DNA from: Bacteroidota bacterium
Lineage (GTDB): Bacteria > Bacteroidota > Bacteroidia > Cytophagales > Cyclobacteriaceae
Length of the DNA stretch: 12,199 nt
Assembly (NCBI GenBank): GCA_023431285.1
Contig: JAEYXN010000300.1
Location: forward strand, 1 to 12,199
Direction of reading: 5' to 3'
Shown: piece after piece, positions 1 through 6,670 of the stretch
Layout of the letters: the number at the start of each line of letters is the position of its first letter
How positions within the stretch are numbered: position 1 is the first letter of the stretch
Program-made: the position numbers and the translations under genes
The notes under the pieces: generated by a model
What the model was told of the DNA's origin: nothing
What the model saw: only the letters and a program-made list of their open reading frames with translations
Databases searched by the model: none

Positions 1-630
1 GCCGATAATATCGTCGAGTTTAAGGATGGTACTGTCCTCCTCATGAACGAGAACATTGAGAGTCAATTGATCAATGGGACTTCAAGGGCCTATGGACTTG
101 AGATGTTCCTGAATAAGAAGACTGGAAGATTAACAGGTTGGATGAGCTATACGTTCTCAAGAATATTCCGAAAAGTGGATGGCGAATTTGATGATGAGAA
201 GATCAATAATGGTTTGGAGTATCCTGCGAATAACGATAAGCCTCACAATGTCTCAATGGCTGTAAACTATAAGAGTAATCCGCTGGTTCAGTACGGTGCG
301 AATTTCACTTATAGTACTGGTCGTCCTGCAACAGTACCTCTTTCAATTTACGATGTCGGGAGCCAAAGTAATGTGTTCGATTTCTCGGGAAGAAATCAGG
401 GACGAATTCCTGACTATCATCGCCTCGATCTTTCAGTGACTGTTAATAGTAAGCCTAGAATGGAACGAAAGTGGAGCCTCAGCTGGACTTTTGCTGTGTA
501 CAACGTATATGGCAGGAAGAATGCCTACTCTGTGTATTATGAGAACCTCTATGGAAGTCCGCCGAAAGCATACAAACTCTCAGTGCTTGGAAGCGCGTTT
601 CCTTCAATTACCCTCAACTTCAAATATTGA
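1..630 (+). CDS. TonB-dependent receptor, C-terminal part (5' truncated)
   Basis: The reading frame is open from base 1, so the gene begins outside the window. The 209 visible residues look like the last strands of an outer-membrane beta-barrel: alternating aromatic and polar residues, turns rich in Asn/Asp/Gly, a barrel-type segment with RIPDYHRLDLSVT, and a final strand ending ITLNFKY with a terminal aromatic residue, as expected for insertion by the BAM machinery. By family knowledge this is the TonB-dependent transporter barrel, which imports siderophores, glycans or other large nutrients using TonB-ExbBD energy. The plug domain and any carboxypeptidase-like N-terminal domain are missing, so substrate cannot be inferred. 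The next gene starts 15 nt after the stop and encodes a DUF4249 lipoprotein, a common partner, so the two are probably co-transcribed. The internal ATG at 43 lies inside the barrel and is not the real start. Confidence 0.88.
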   Translation, partial: ADNIVEFKDGTVLLMNENIESQLINGTSRAYGLEMFLNKKTGRLTGWMSYTFSRIFRKVDGEFDDEKINNGLEYPANNDKPHNVSMAVNYKSNPLVQYGANFTYSTGRPATVPLSIYDVGSQSNVFDFSGRNQGRIPDYHRLDLSVTVNSKPRMERKWSLSWTFAVYNVYGRKNAYSVYYENLYGSPPKAYKLSVLGSAFPSITLNFKY

Positions 631-645
631 TCTGCATCTTCTGTT

Positions 646-1707
646 ATGAATAGATTAATCGTTTTTCTGATTTTGTTTTCCTTCTTCGGATGCGTCGAGG
701 AGATTGAGGTTTTCAAAGGAACCGCCGACAGTTTTGTTGTTGATGGAACAATCACCACCGATCCCGGTCCACATCTCGTCCGGCTGGGATACTCCCGCCA
801 GTATAATACCAAACCTGACTTCTCTCGTGTAGAAGGCGCCAGCGTTTCAATTATTGACGATGAAGGCAATACTGAGCAGTTGACTTATGCATTGAATGGT
901 AACTACATTACCTCGCAAGCATTCAGCGCCGTGCCTGGGAAATCATATCGTATAAAAATCACATTGAAGAATGGAGAGGAATATGAGTCGCTTCCTGAGA
1001 AGTGTCTTGCTGTCCCGGAACTGACTGCCCTATCGGCGAAATTGAATGGGACGAAACTCGACTTCAGTGTCGACTTTACAGATGATTTGGAAACTGAAAA
1101 CTACTACCGCTGGCGGTACAATGGGACCTATGAATTCATCGCGCCTGTCGCCTATGAGATGAGTAAAACAAATCAGCGGATGAAAAAGGGTGACTGTATT
1201 ACCTGGGAAGGACCCGCGCCGTTTGCAAAGGATATTTATCGTTGTTGGGTAAAGGAAGCGGACGTTGAATATCTGAAGGTAGAGGACGATCTCTTGTTTA
1301 ACGGAAAACAGATGACCAACTATCACCTGTTTTCACTGGATCTTCTACAGAAATTTAACAGGGGATATTTTGCTGAGGTGAAACAATATTCCTTAACGAA
1401 AGCTGCTCATACTTATTGGAGCGGTATACAGGGACAGATGGGTAACAATGGAACGATCTTCGAAAGTCCAAATTATCAGATACGCGGAAATATTCGCGCT
1501 GTAGAGAATCCGGATATGAATGTGCTGGGTTACTTTGGTGTTTCCTCAGTTAGCACGGCATCTTTATTCGTTGGGGATTTTATGGGGTTGTTTGGAGAGA
1601 TTCCATGCGAAACAAATAATTCCGGATGTTACCCTGAGCGTTGTATGGACTGCCGTCGCGCTGCTGCTTCTGCTACAACGACGAAACCTGATTACTGGCC
1701 ATATTAG
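646..1707 (+). CDS. DUF4249 family lipoprotein, partner of the TonB-dependent receptor
   Basis: This is a 353-residue protein with a short lipoprotein signal: a hydrophobic stretch at residues 4-14 ending FFGC, with Cys16 as the likely lipidated residue. The acidic residues just after it (VEE) are compatible with surface export, though that is inference. The body reads as DUF4249: an Ig-like beta-rich N-terminal half (about residues 25-115) with VVDGTITTDPGPHLVRL, then a mixed region containing the family-typical VLGYFGVSSVS at about 293-303. The C-terminus carries a cysteine cluster (C321, C328, C333, C336) followed by KPDYW, which I recognise from DUF4249 proteins. The biochemical function of the family is unknown. 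Its genes usually sit directly after TonB-dependent receptors, as here, suggesting a surface role in substrate capture. ATG at 646 is the only start that keeps the whole signal peptide. Confidence 0.85.
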   Translation: MNRLIVFLILFSFFGCVEEIEVFKGTADSFVVDGTITTDPGPHLVRLGYSRQYNTKPDFSRVEGASVSIIDDEGNTEQLTYALNGNYITSQAFSAVPGKSYRIKITLKNGEEYESLPEKCLAVPELTALSAKLNGTKLDFSVDFTDDLETENYYRWRYNGTYEFIAPVAYEMSKTNQRMKKGDCITWEGPAPFAKDIYRCWVKEADVEYLKVEDDLLFNGKQMTNYHLFSLDLLQKFNRGYFAEVKQYSLTKAAHTYWSGIQGQMGNNGTIFESPNYQIRGNIRAVENPDMNVLGYFGVSSVSTASLFVGDFMGLFGEIPCETNNSGCYPERCMDCRRAAASATTTKPDYWPY

Positions 1708-1938
1708 TTTTCCTGGACTCCCACTAGAGCGTATAGCCTTTGCGTTAGCATAGTTCAGATCTGTTGTGACGCATCATCCGATCATTTGATCGTAGTTGCC
1801 AGTGTTTACACTACTGGTTCGCTTATTCCCTGATTTTCTTCTGCTCATAAACTTGTCCAGGAAACCGGAGTGTGACTTGGTTGTATGTCGTTACCCCGTG
1901 CCGTTACCTTTGAATTACATTAAAAACCGTTATCATCT
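1708..1938. other. Intergenic region with two small hairpins after the receptor operon
   Basis: These 231 bp hold no credible gene. Two adjacent inverted repeats are visible: CGATC/GATCG with a 4-nt loop at 1779-1792, and CCAGT/ACTGG at 1799-1817. Neither is followed by a clean T-run, so a terminator role for the upstream receptor operon is possible but weak. The right end contains the promoter of the downstream lipoprotein gene. Confidence 0.4.
1880..1912 (+). promoter_or_regulatory. Bacteroidota-type promoter of the six-cysteine lipoprotein gene
   Basis: TACCTTTG at 1905-1912 is an exact match to the Bacteroidota -7 consensus TAnnTTTG. GTTG at 1880-1883 lies 21 nt upstream and fits the -33 element (TTTG) with one mismatch. 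Transcription would start near 1919 and give a leader of about 20 nt before ATG at 1939. This makes the lipoprotein gene a transcription unit separate from the receptor operon. Confidence 0.65.
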
Positions 1939-2535
1939 ATGAAAAATTACCTTGTAATTCTCGCCCTGTTCTTCGCAGTAAGCTGCGCAGACGAATCTTC
2001 AACCCCTAAGCCTCAGCAGACACCGCTCAGTGTCGATGAACGTGTGGACGCTCTTGTTAAGAGTATCCAGCCTGTATTTGCCTCTCTTCGTGAAAAGACC
2101 ACTTCTAAGGAGGACATGTATCTTATTTCTTATGAAGTTGCCATGGATACCGAAACCGGGGAACTCACTCTTCTTAACTTTCAATCAGAAGACCTTTTTC
2201 CGATAGCGGGAAGGGAAGAGTACGCCAGGATCGCCGCCGACAAATATGTCGTCGAGTGCGTGAACGGAGGTAAGAAAACTTCGACTTCGTGTGATGGTCA
2301 GGTGTCATGTGGGAAAGCCATTTCTGCCTGCCTTGAAAGCGGTGGTTGTGCCACCATTTGCCAGGCTCCTAAACCCTACAAAACAATTCAGGATGATGAC
2401 CTGAGGTACTTCGAGGGAAAAGGAGTGGAGACCAGTTTGCTCAAGACGATTGTAAATCTTCCTACGATTAATCTCGACAAATCTAAGTCACAGGGAACGC
2501 TGACGAGCGTGAAGCTGTATTCGCTGATCGAATAA
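1939..2535 (+). CDS. Small secreted lipoprotein with six-cysteine core, function unknown
   Basis: I do not recognise this 198-residue protein. It starts with a clear lipoprotein signal (hydrophobic residues 4-14, lipobox AVSC, Cys16), then ADESS and a short Pro/Gln/Thr linker, so it is probably anchored in the outer membrane or on the surface. Residues 31-100 are mainly polar and mixed helix/strand. Residues 107-141 contain six cysteines (107, 118, 124, 131, 137, 141) with spacing C-x10-C-x5-C-x6-C-x5-C-x3-C, separated by small residues (Gly, Ser, Ala), which suggests a compact disulfide-bonded module or a metal site. After the last Cys the chain continues for 57 residues without further Cys. 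The gene has its own promoter and is followed by a strong inverted repeat, so it is probably monocistronic. Coding use looks like that of neighbouring genes and the reading frame is intact. Confidence 0.75.
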   Translation: MKNYLVILALFFAVSCADESSTPKPQQTPLSVDERVDALVKSIQPVFASLREKTTSKEDMYLISYEVAMDTETGELTLLNFQSEDLFPIAGREEYARIAADKYVVECVNGGKKTSTSCDGQVSCGKAISACLESGGCATICQAPKPYKTIQDDDLRYFEGKGVETSLLKTIVNLPTINLDKSKSQGTLTSVKLYSLIE

Positions 2536-2577
2536 TGCGGTGAGCAGCTAACAGTATGATTTTCTGACAGAAATTGT

Positions 2578-2632
2578 ACGAACATATTCGATGAATCCCG
2601 AGGCTGATACCTTTCGGATTCATCGAATTCGT
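2578..2632. terminator. Probable bidirectional terminator between convergent genes
   Basis: A perfect 12-bp inverted repeat, TTCGATGAATCC at 2587-2598 and its complement at 2616-2627, encloses a 17-nt loop. The stem can be lengthened by ACGAA (2578-2582) pairing with TTCGT (2628-2632), leaving a 4-nt bulge on the left side. It lies midway between the convergent lipoprotein gene and clpX, the usual place for a shared terminator. There is no pure T-run on either side, so intrinsic termination is likely but not certain. Confidence 0.6.
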
Positions 2633-2706
2633 TGTTGATAGTGGTGATGGATAAGAGTGATTCTTTCAGCTGGAAACAACTCTGAGGATGTGGTCAGACC
2701 AATGGC

Positions 2707-3942
2707 CTAAGCGACTTTCAACTTGCTATATTGGGACTTATTGAATTTCTCTTCTGCATAAGCACGATTGATCACCAGCTTATCTGTTGTTTTGTCAGAA
2801 GGTAATTCAAACATTGCATCGTTAATGATTGCTTCGCAGATACTTCTAAGACCGCGGGCACCGAGCTTGAACTCCATAGCTTTCTCAACGATGAAGTCAA
2901 TTGCGCCATCTTTGAATTCTAACTCGATCTCTTCCATTTCGAAGAGCTTCTTGTATTGTTTGACGAGCGCGTTCTTGGGCTCCGTTAATATGCGACGCAG
3001 TGTTTCATTGTCAAGGGGATTCAAAAACGATACTACTGGTAGGCGGCCGATCAATTCGGGAATCAGACCAAAGCTCTTGAGATCCTGTGAGGTGATAAAC
3101 TGAAGGAGGTTGTCTTTCTCCATAGCACCAGGATGGAAACCATCATGTCCGGCAACAAACCCGAGAGGCCTGGTATTTAAGCGGTTCCCAATGAACCGCG
3201 TTATTCCCTCGAAGGCTCCACCGCAAATAAAAAGAATGTTCTCGGTATTTACAGTGATCATCTTCTGATCAGGATGTTTTCTTCCACCCTGAGGCGGTAC
3301 GTTCACTGCAGTACCTTCGAGAAGTTTCAGAAGCGCTTGCTGTACGCCTTCACCACTCACATCGCGGGTGATAGAAGGGTTGTCAGACTTCCTGGCGATC
3401 TTGTCGATCTCATCGATGTATACGATCCCTCTCTCGGCAGCTTCGATGTTATAGTCAGCCGATTGCAGAAGGCGGGTTAAGATGCTTTCAACGTCCTCAC
3501 CTACATAGCCGGCCTCGGTAAGAACCGTTGCGTCAGCAATACAGAAGGGAACCTGAAGGATTTTGGCCAGGGTCCGGGCGAGATAGGTTTTACCTGTTCC
3601 GGTTTCGCCGACCATTATTATGTTGGACTTCTCGATGGTGACATCACTATCAAGCTTTCGCTGCATTAACCGCTTGTAATGGTTATACACAGCTACGGAC
3701 ATCACTTTCTTCGCTTCATCCTGACCGATCACATATTCATCAAGGAATTTTTTGATCTCCCTTGGTTTGATCAGCTTGAAATTCGGCGCGAAGCCGGCAT
3801 CCGTCTTACTTTTCTTTTCTTCACTGAGGATTTGATTTGCTTGCGTGACACATTTGTCACAGATGTGGGCGTGAATGCCCGAGATCATAAGATCAACATC
3901 CTTCTTGCTTCTGCCGCAAAACGAACAGGTAACTTCTGCCAT
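2707..3942 (-). CDS. clpX: ATP-dependent protease ATP-binding subunit ClpX
   Basis: ClpX is the hexameric AAA+ unfoldase that selects substrates and threads them into ClpP in the cytosol. The 411 residues fit the family length. In order: an N-terminal zinc-binding domain with C6, C9, C28 and C31; Walker A GETGTGKT at 112-119; pore-1 loop GYVG at 145-148; Walker B IVYIDEID at 173-180; RKH pore loop at 221-223; arginine-finger region ELIGRLP around 296-302; and sensor 2 GARGLR at 361-366. The ClpP-docking loop, IGF in Escherichia coli, reads LGF here (260-262), so ClpP binding is expected. The ATG at 3942 places the zinc domain at its usual position. clpP lies 201 bp upstream on the same strand, with a terminator between them, so clpX may have its own promoter or be reached by partial read-through. 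Confidence 0.97.
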   Translation of the reverse strand: MAEVTCSFCGRSKKDVDLMISGIHAHICDKCVTQANQILSEEKKSKTDAGFAPNFKLIKPREIKKFLDEYVIGQDEAKKVMSVAVYNHYKRLMQRKLDSDVTIEKSNIIMVGETGTGKTYLARTLAKILQVPFCIADATVLTEAGYVGEDVESILTRLLQSADYNIEAAERGIVYIDEIDKIARKSDNPSITRDVSGEGVQQALLKLLEGTAVNVPPQGGRKHPDQKMITVNTENILFICGGAFEGITRFIGNRLNTRPLGFVAGHDGFHPGAMEKDNLLQFITSQDLKSFGLIPELIGRLPVVSFLNPLDNETLRRILTEPKNALVKQYKKLFEMEEIELEFKDGAIDFIVEKAMEFKLGARGLRSICEAIINDAMFELPSDKTTDKLVINRAYAEEKFNKSQYSKLKVA

Positions 3943-3957
3943 AATTATTGTTTAATA

Positions 3958-4075
3958 GCCCGGGCGGGGAATAAGTTCCCAAGGTAATCAATTATCCCCA
4001 CATCCATGGACCCGAAGCGCCGAAGAGGGGTTGGAATCCTACACCGGGCATTTAAAAGCGCTGGACCCGCCGGGC
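3958..4075 (-). other. GC-rich, foldable leader region upstream of clpX
   Basis: The clpP-clpX gap is richer in G+C than its surroundings and dense in self-complementary segments. GCCCGG plus CGGG (3958-3968, one bulged G) can pair with CCCG plus CCGGGC (4066-4075), closing a domain of about 100 nt. Inside are GGGAA/TTCCC with loop TAAG (3967-3980, competing with the long stem) and the palindrome TCCATGGA. In clpX mRNA the long stem would end about 15 nt before the start codon. No Bacteroidota -7 match stands out here. The best is TACCTTGG at 3986-3979 on the minus strand, with one mismatch and no -33. A role in controlling clpX expression is inference only. Confidence 0.35.
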
Positions 4076-4081
4076 AGCCCC

Positions 4082-4111
4082 AAAAATAAGAATCCCGGGC
4101 GACCGGGATTC
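4082..4111 (-). terminator. Intrinsic terminator after clpP
   Basis: Inverted repeat GAATCCCGG / CCGGGATTC at 4090-4098 and 4103-4111 forms a 9-bp stem with a 4-nt loop. Read on the minus strand it is followed by CTTATTTTTG (4090-4081), a T-rich tail. It lies 33 nt beyond the clpP stop codon, so most clpP transcripts probably end here before clpX. Confidence 0.8.
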
Positions 4112-4143
4112 GATGAATGGTATTTTTATTAGTAAGTCCTGAA

Positions 4144-4818
4144 CTAAACTTTCTTGCGCTCAAGAACCTCATCGATCAGGCCATATTCTTTTGCTTCAGA
4201 AGCGCGCATCCAGTAGTCACGATCAGAATCCTTCTCGATCTTTTCATACTTCTGGTTGCTGTGTTTCGCAAGGATATTGTAAAGATCCTTTTTCACCTCC
4301 AGCGTCTGGCGTAATGAAATTTCCATGTCCGACGCCTGTCCTTGCATTCCACTCATTGGCTGGTGGATCATTACGCGTGCATGTGGGAGAGCAGACCGCT
4401 TTTTAGCTGTTCCAGCTGAAAGCAACACCGCCGCCATTGAAGCGGCCAGACCCGTGCAGATTGTGGCTACATCAGGGTTTACATACTGCATTGTATCGTA
4501 GATGCCCAAACCTGCATAAACAGAACCGCCCGGGCTATTGATGTACATGATTATGTCCTTTTTAGGGTCAGAAGACTCCAGGAAAAGTAACTGCGCCTGG
4601 ATCAGGTTCGCTATCTGGTCGTCGACTCCCATCCCCAGGAAGATGATCCTGTCGGAGATCAGTCGGGTAAATACATCGATTGCCCGGAAGTTTCCCGGAC
4701 GTTCTTCGATTACGTACTGAGTCATGTTCTGGATCTGCTGAGCGTAACCGTCTATGGTGTTGCCGCTCATGCCTAAATGATGCACCGCGTACTTACGGAA
4801 TTCGTTGTTATTGTTCAT
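4144..4818 (-). CDS. clpP: ATP-dependent Clp protease proteolytic subunit ClpP
   Basis: ClpP is the serine protease of the Clp complex. Two heptameric rings form a chamber that degrades proteins fed by ClpX or another Clp ATPase. The full chain has 224 residues. The catalytic triad is visible: Ser127 in GLAASMAAVL, His152 in MIHQP and Asp201 in SDRDYWM. YINSPGGSV at 92-100 is the conserved substrate-binding strand and oxyanion region. The N-terminus is about 16 residues longer than in Escherichia coli, probably a propeptide removed on maturation. Met17 is a possible alternative start, but ATG at 4818 is the likelier one for this phylum. The gene is followed by an intrinsic terminator and preceded by the tig terminator, so it appears to be its own transcription unit. 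I could not find a convincing promoter in the 130 bp upstream. Confidence 0.97.
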   Translation of the reverse strand: MNNNNEFRKYAVHHLGMSGNTIDGYAQQIQNMTQYVIEERPGNFRAIDVFTRLISDRIIFLGMGVDDQIANLIQAQLLFLESSDPKKDIIMYINSPGGSVYAGLGIYDTMQYVNPDVATICTGLAASMAAVLLSAGTAKKRSALPHARVMIHQPMSGMQGQASDMEISLRQTLEVKKDLYNILAKHSNQKYEKIEKDSDRDYWMRASEAKEYGLIDEVLERKKV

Positions 4819-4950
4819 GTTACAGAGGTATAATAGTAAATATCAGAAAAGAACGGTAAGGGTTTAGAATATCGCTCCTGCCGGTAATCCAGATATAATC
4901 TTAGTTATAGAGGGTCAAAAATCCAACCCTTCGACGATTAATCAGGCAGA

Positions 4951-4989
4951 AACAAAAAATGGTTTTATCTCCGGGGAGACAAAACCATT
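4951..4989 (-). terminator. Intrinsic terminator after tig
   Basis: AATGGTTTT at 4958-4966 pairs with AAAACCATT at 4981-4989, and the inner part TCTC/GAGA continues the stem after one A-C mismatch, leaving a 4-nt loop. On the minus strand this long hairpin runs into TTTTTTGTTT (4959-4950), a classic rho-independent terminator. It begins 25 nt past the tig stop codon. Confidence 0.9.
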
Positions 4990-5013
4990 GTCGTATCGAA
5001 TGCAAAATTATTT

Positions 5014-6378
5014 TCAATGAGTGTGCTCTGCCGTAATCTTCTTGAATTCATCAACAGTCACTTTCTGCTCGTCCACGGTAATGCGTTCCTTGATGAAATT
5101 CATGATCTTTTCATTACGAAGCTGCTGGTAAAGCTTCATGAAATTCTGACCATTCTCGTGCTGAAGATAATTGTCAGCGATCCCGTCAAGACGATCGGCC
5201 ATTTGCTCTGCAAATGCTTCACCACCAAACTGGCCGATAATCAGCTGCTTTGCCTTATCCCGGACTTCGTCACTTTCAACACTGATCTTATTGTCCTCAG
5301 CGATGCGGTTCTTTACAAGGTCCCACTTCAGGCCTCGCTTGTATTCTTCGAACTCCTTCTGAATAACGTCTTCAGTGATTTTGCCCTGGCTCGAAACCAT
5401 CAACCAGTTCTTTAGAAATTCATCGGGAAGGTTGATGCTCGTATTTGAGATGTAGTAGTCTTCGATGTAATGATCGAGGAAATGTTCACTCTCACGCTTG
5501 TAGTTGTCAGCAACAGTTTCACGTACCTTGTTTACAAACTCATCTTCTGTGGTGACAGTATCTTTGCCAAACACCCGATCGAATAGCTCCTGGTTCAATT
5601 CAGCAGTTTCAACTCTGCTGATGTTGGCAACTTTCAAAACATATTTTCCAGAAGCATTTTTCGCTTCCGATGTAGTTACTCCCAATAATTGGGCGATCGC
5701 TTCAGGATCGTCGAACGTTTTTTCAACTTCAAACTCGACAGTATCATCCTTTTTAAGGCCGGCGAATTTGTTGAGTTCGCTTTTCTTGACTTTGTCGCCC
5801 TGGATATAGGAGTATTCTTTTTTCACCACCGGTTCACCAGCGTCAGTTGTTTCTACCGACTGGAGTTCGCCAAAGATGTTATCCCCGGCTTCACTCACCT
5901 CAGGATACGAGGGCTTTCCAAAACGCTTACGAACATCTTCGATCGTTTCATCAATGACTTTCTGGTCAACCTCAATAGGGAACGATTTGATCTTCACATC
6001 TTTGGAAAGGTTATATGAGAATTCATCAACCATACCAACCTGATATTCAAATTCAAAATCTTTCTGTGAATCCCAATCGATTGTTCTTGCTTTCTCCTGA
6101 TTAGGAAGGGGTTCGCCAAGAATCTTAAGGTTGTTTTCGCGGATGTAATCGCTCAGCTTGTGCGATAGAACGTGATTAACTTCATCCACCAGGATAGACT
6201 TCCCAAACATCTTCTTGATCACCCCGGCAGGTACTTTCCCCTGGCGAAAGCCTTTTATGTTGGCTTTGCGGGAATAGTCGCGGACTTTTTCTTCCACGTG
6301 GGGTTGGTAATCACCTTCGGTTAATTTAATTTTAATTACACCTTCAGTGTTGTTCAGTTTGTTCAGTGTTATTTCCAA
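5014..6378 (-). CDS. tig: Trigger factor, ribosome-associated chaperone
   Basis: Trigger factor binds ribosomal protein L23 at the tunnel exit and shields nascent chains. The 454 residues have the expected three-part layout. The N-terminal ribosome-binding domain (about 1-140) carries the signature GFRQGKVP at 43-50, aligned with the G-F-R-K docking loop of Escherichia coli. A middle region (about 150-260) sits where the FKBP-type prolyl isomerase domain belongs but shows few of its usual residues. A helical C-terminal chaperone domain (about 265-454) follows. The start codon is TTG: an in-frame TAG lies two codons upstream and the next in-frame ATG is at residue 57, beyond the ribosome-binding loop, so no ATG start is possible for a functional protein. 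The gene leads the conserved tig-clpP-clpX block, has its own terminator, and lies downstream of tRNA-Leu on the same strand. Confidence 0.95.
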   Translation of the reverse strand: MEITLNKLNNTEGVIKIKLTEGDYQPHVEEKVRDYSRKANIKGFRQGKVPAGVIKKMFGKSILVDEVNHVLSHKLSDYIRENNLKILGEPLPNQEKARTIDWDSQKDFEFEYQVGMVDEFSYNLSKDVKIKSFPIEVDQKVIDETIEDVRKRFGKPSYPEVSEAGDNIFGELQSVETTDAGEPVVKKEYSYIQGDKVKKSELNKFAGLKKDDTVEFEVEKTFDDPEAIAQLLGVTTSEAKNASGKYVLKVANISRVETAELNQELFDRVFGKDTVTTEDEFVNKVRETVADNYKRESEHFLDHYIEDYYISNTSINLPDEFLKNWLMVSSQGKITEDVIQKEFEEYKRGLKWDLVKNRIAEDNKISVESDEVRDKAKQLIIGQFGGEAFAEQMADRLDGIADNYLQHENGQNFMKLYQQLRNEKIMNFIKERITVDEQKVTVDEFKKITAEHTH

Positions 6379-6411
6379 AACCTAAGAATTTTATTGGTTA
6401 CCAAATAGAGA

Positions 6412-6454
6412 AGAACCCTCAATATCCGCAGTTTGTTACGATATTAAGGGTTCT
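6412..6454 (-). terminator. Hairpin between tRNA-Leu and tig, terminator or processing site
   Basis: AGAACCCT (6412-6419) pairs with AGGGTTCT (6447-6454), and after one C/A mismatch AATATC (6421-6426) pairs with GATATT (6440-6445), leaving a 13-nt loop. It starts 7 nt after the mature tRNA 3' end on the minus strand and is followed by a pyrimidine-rich stretch (TCTTCTCTATTT) rather than a pure T-run. It could terminate the tRNA transcript, or act as a partial terminator or processing stem if tig is read from the same promoter. Confidence 0.65.
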
Positions 6455-6460
6455 CAGAAG

Positions 6461-6542
6461 TCCGGATGGAGGGACTCGAACCCCCACGCCTTGCGGCACC
6501 AGATCCTAAGTCTGGCGCGGCTACCAATTACGCCACATCCGG
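6461..6542 (-). tRNA. tRNA-Leu, anticodon UAG
   Basis: The reverse strand folds as an 82-nt class II tRNA. The acceptor stem is CCGGATG/CATCCGG with discriminator A. The D arm is GCG/CGC around a loop containing TTGGTA. The anticodon stem is CCAGA/TCTGG with loop CTTAGGA, giving anticodon TAG. A long variable arm (TGCCGCAAGGCGT) is followed by the T arm GGGGG/CCCTC with loop TTCGAGT. The long variable arm and the A discriminator fit leucine identity, and UAG reads CUA and possibly other CUN codons. The 3' CCA is not encoded, so it must be added by CCA-adding enzyme. The first pair is C-G. Confidence 0.96.
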
Positions 6543-6552
6543 AAAAGGACCG

Positions 6553-6560
6553 CAAATTTA
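6553..6560 (-). promoter_or_regulatory. -7 element of the tRNA-Leu promoter
   Basis: The minus strand reads TAAATTTG here, an exact TAnnTTTG match. Transcription would begin a few nucleotides before the tRNA 5' end at 6542. No good -33 TTTG is found 19-21 nt upstream, so the promoter is plausible but incomplete by consensus. Confidence 0.5.
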
Positions 6561-6623
6561 TAGATATTATTGGCATATGGAACAGCACAAGGATGAAAAT
6601 TAAGAGTAGTGGATTTATTTTTT

Positions 6624-6632
6624 TAAATTTTG
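6624..6632 (+). promoter_or_regulatory. Possible -7 element for the rel gene
   Basis: TAAATTTTG resembles TAnnTTTG with one extra base, in an AT-rich stretch 39 nt before the rel start codon. The position fits a promoter, but the spacing fault and the lack of a clear -33 element make this tentative. Confidence 0.25.
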
Positions 6633-6670
6633 CCAATTGAGCATTCCAGGGCTAGAAAACAAGGTTAAGG

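Noticed and set aside
549..869. Minus-strand open frame across the receptor-DUF4249 junction
   Set aside because: It is antisense to two well-supported genes and shows no recognisable protein features.
1520..1753. Plus-strand 77-codon frame overlapping the end of the DUF4249 gene
   Set aside because: It is an out-of-frame shadow. The DUF4249 frame has the family C-terminus through to its stop.
2586..4118. The 11-mer ATTCGATGAAT shared by the hairpins near 2586 and 4108
   Set aside because: A few shared 11-mers are expected by chance in 12 kb, and the surrounding hairpin sequences differ, so it is not evidence of a repeat family.
4823..4830. TACCTCTG on the minus strand as a clpP promoter
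   Set aside because: It has one mismatch, no -33 element, and would place the transcription start at or inside the start codon.
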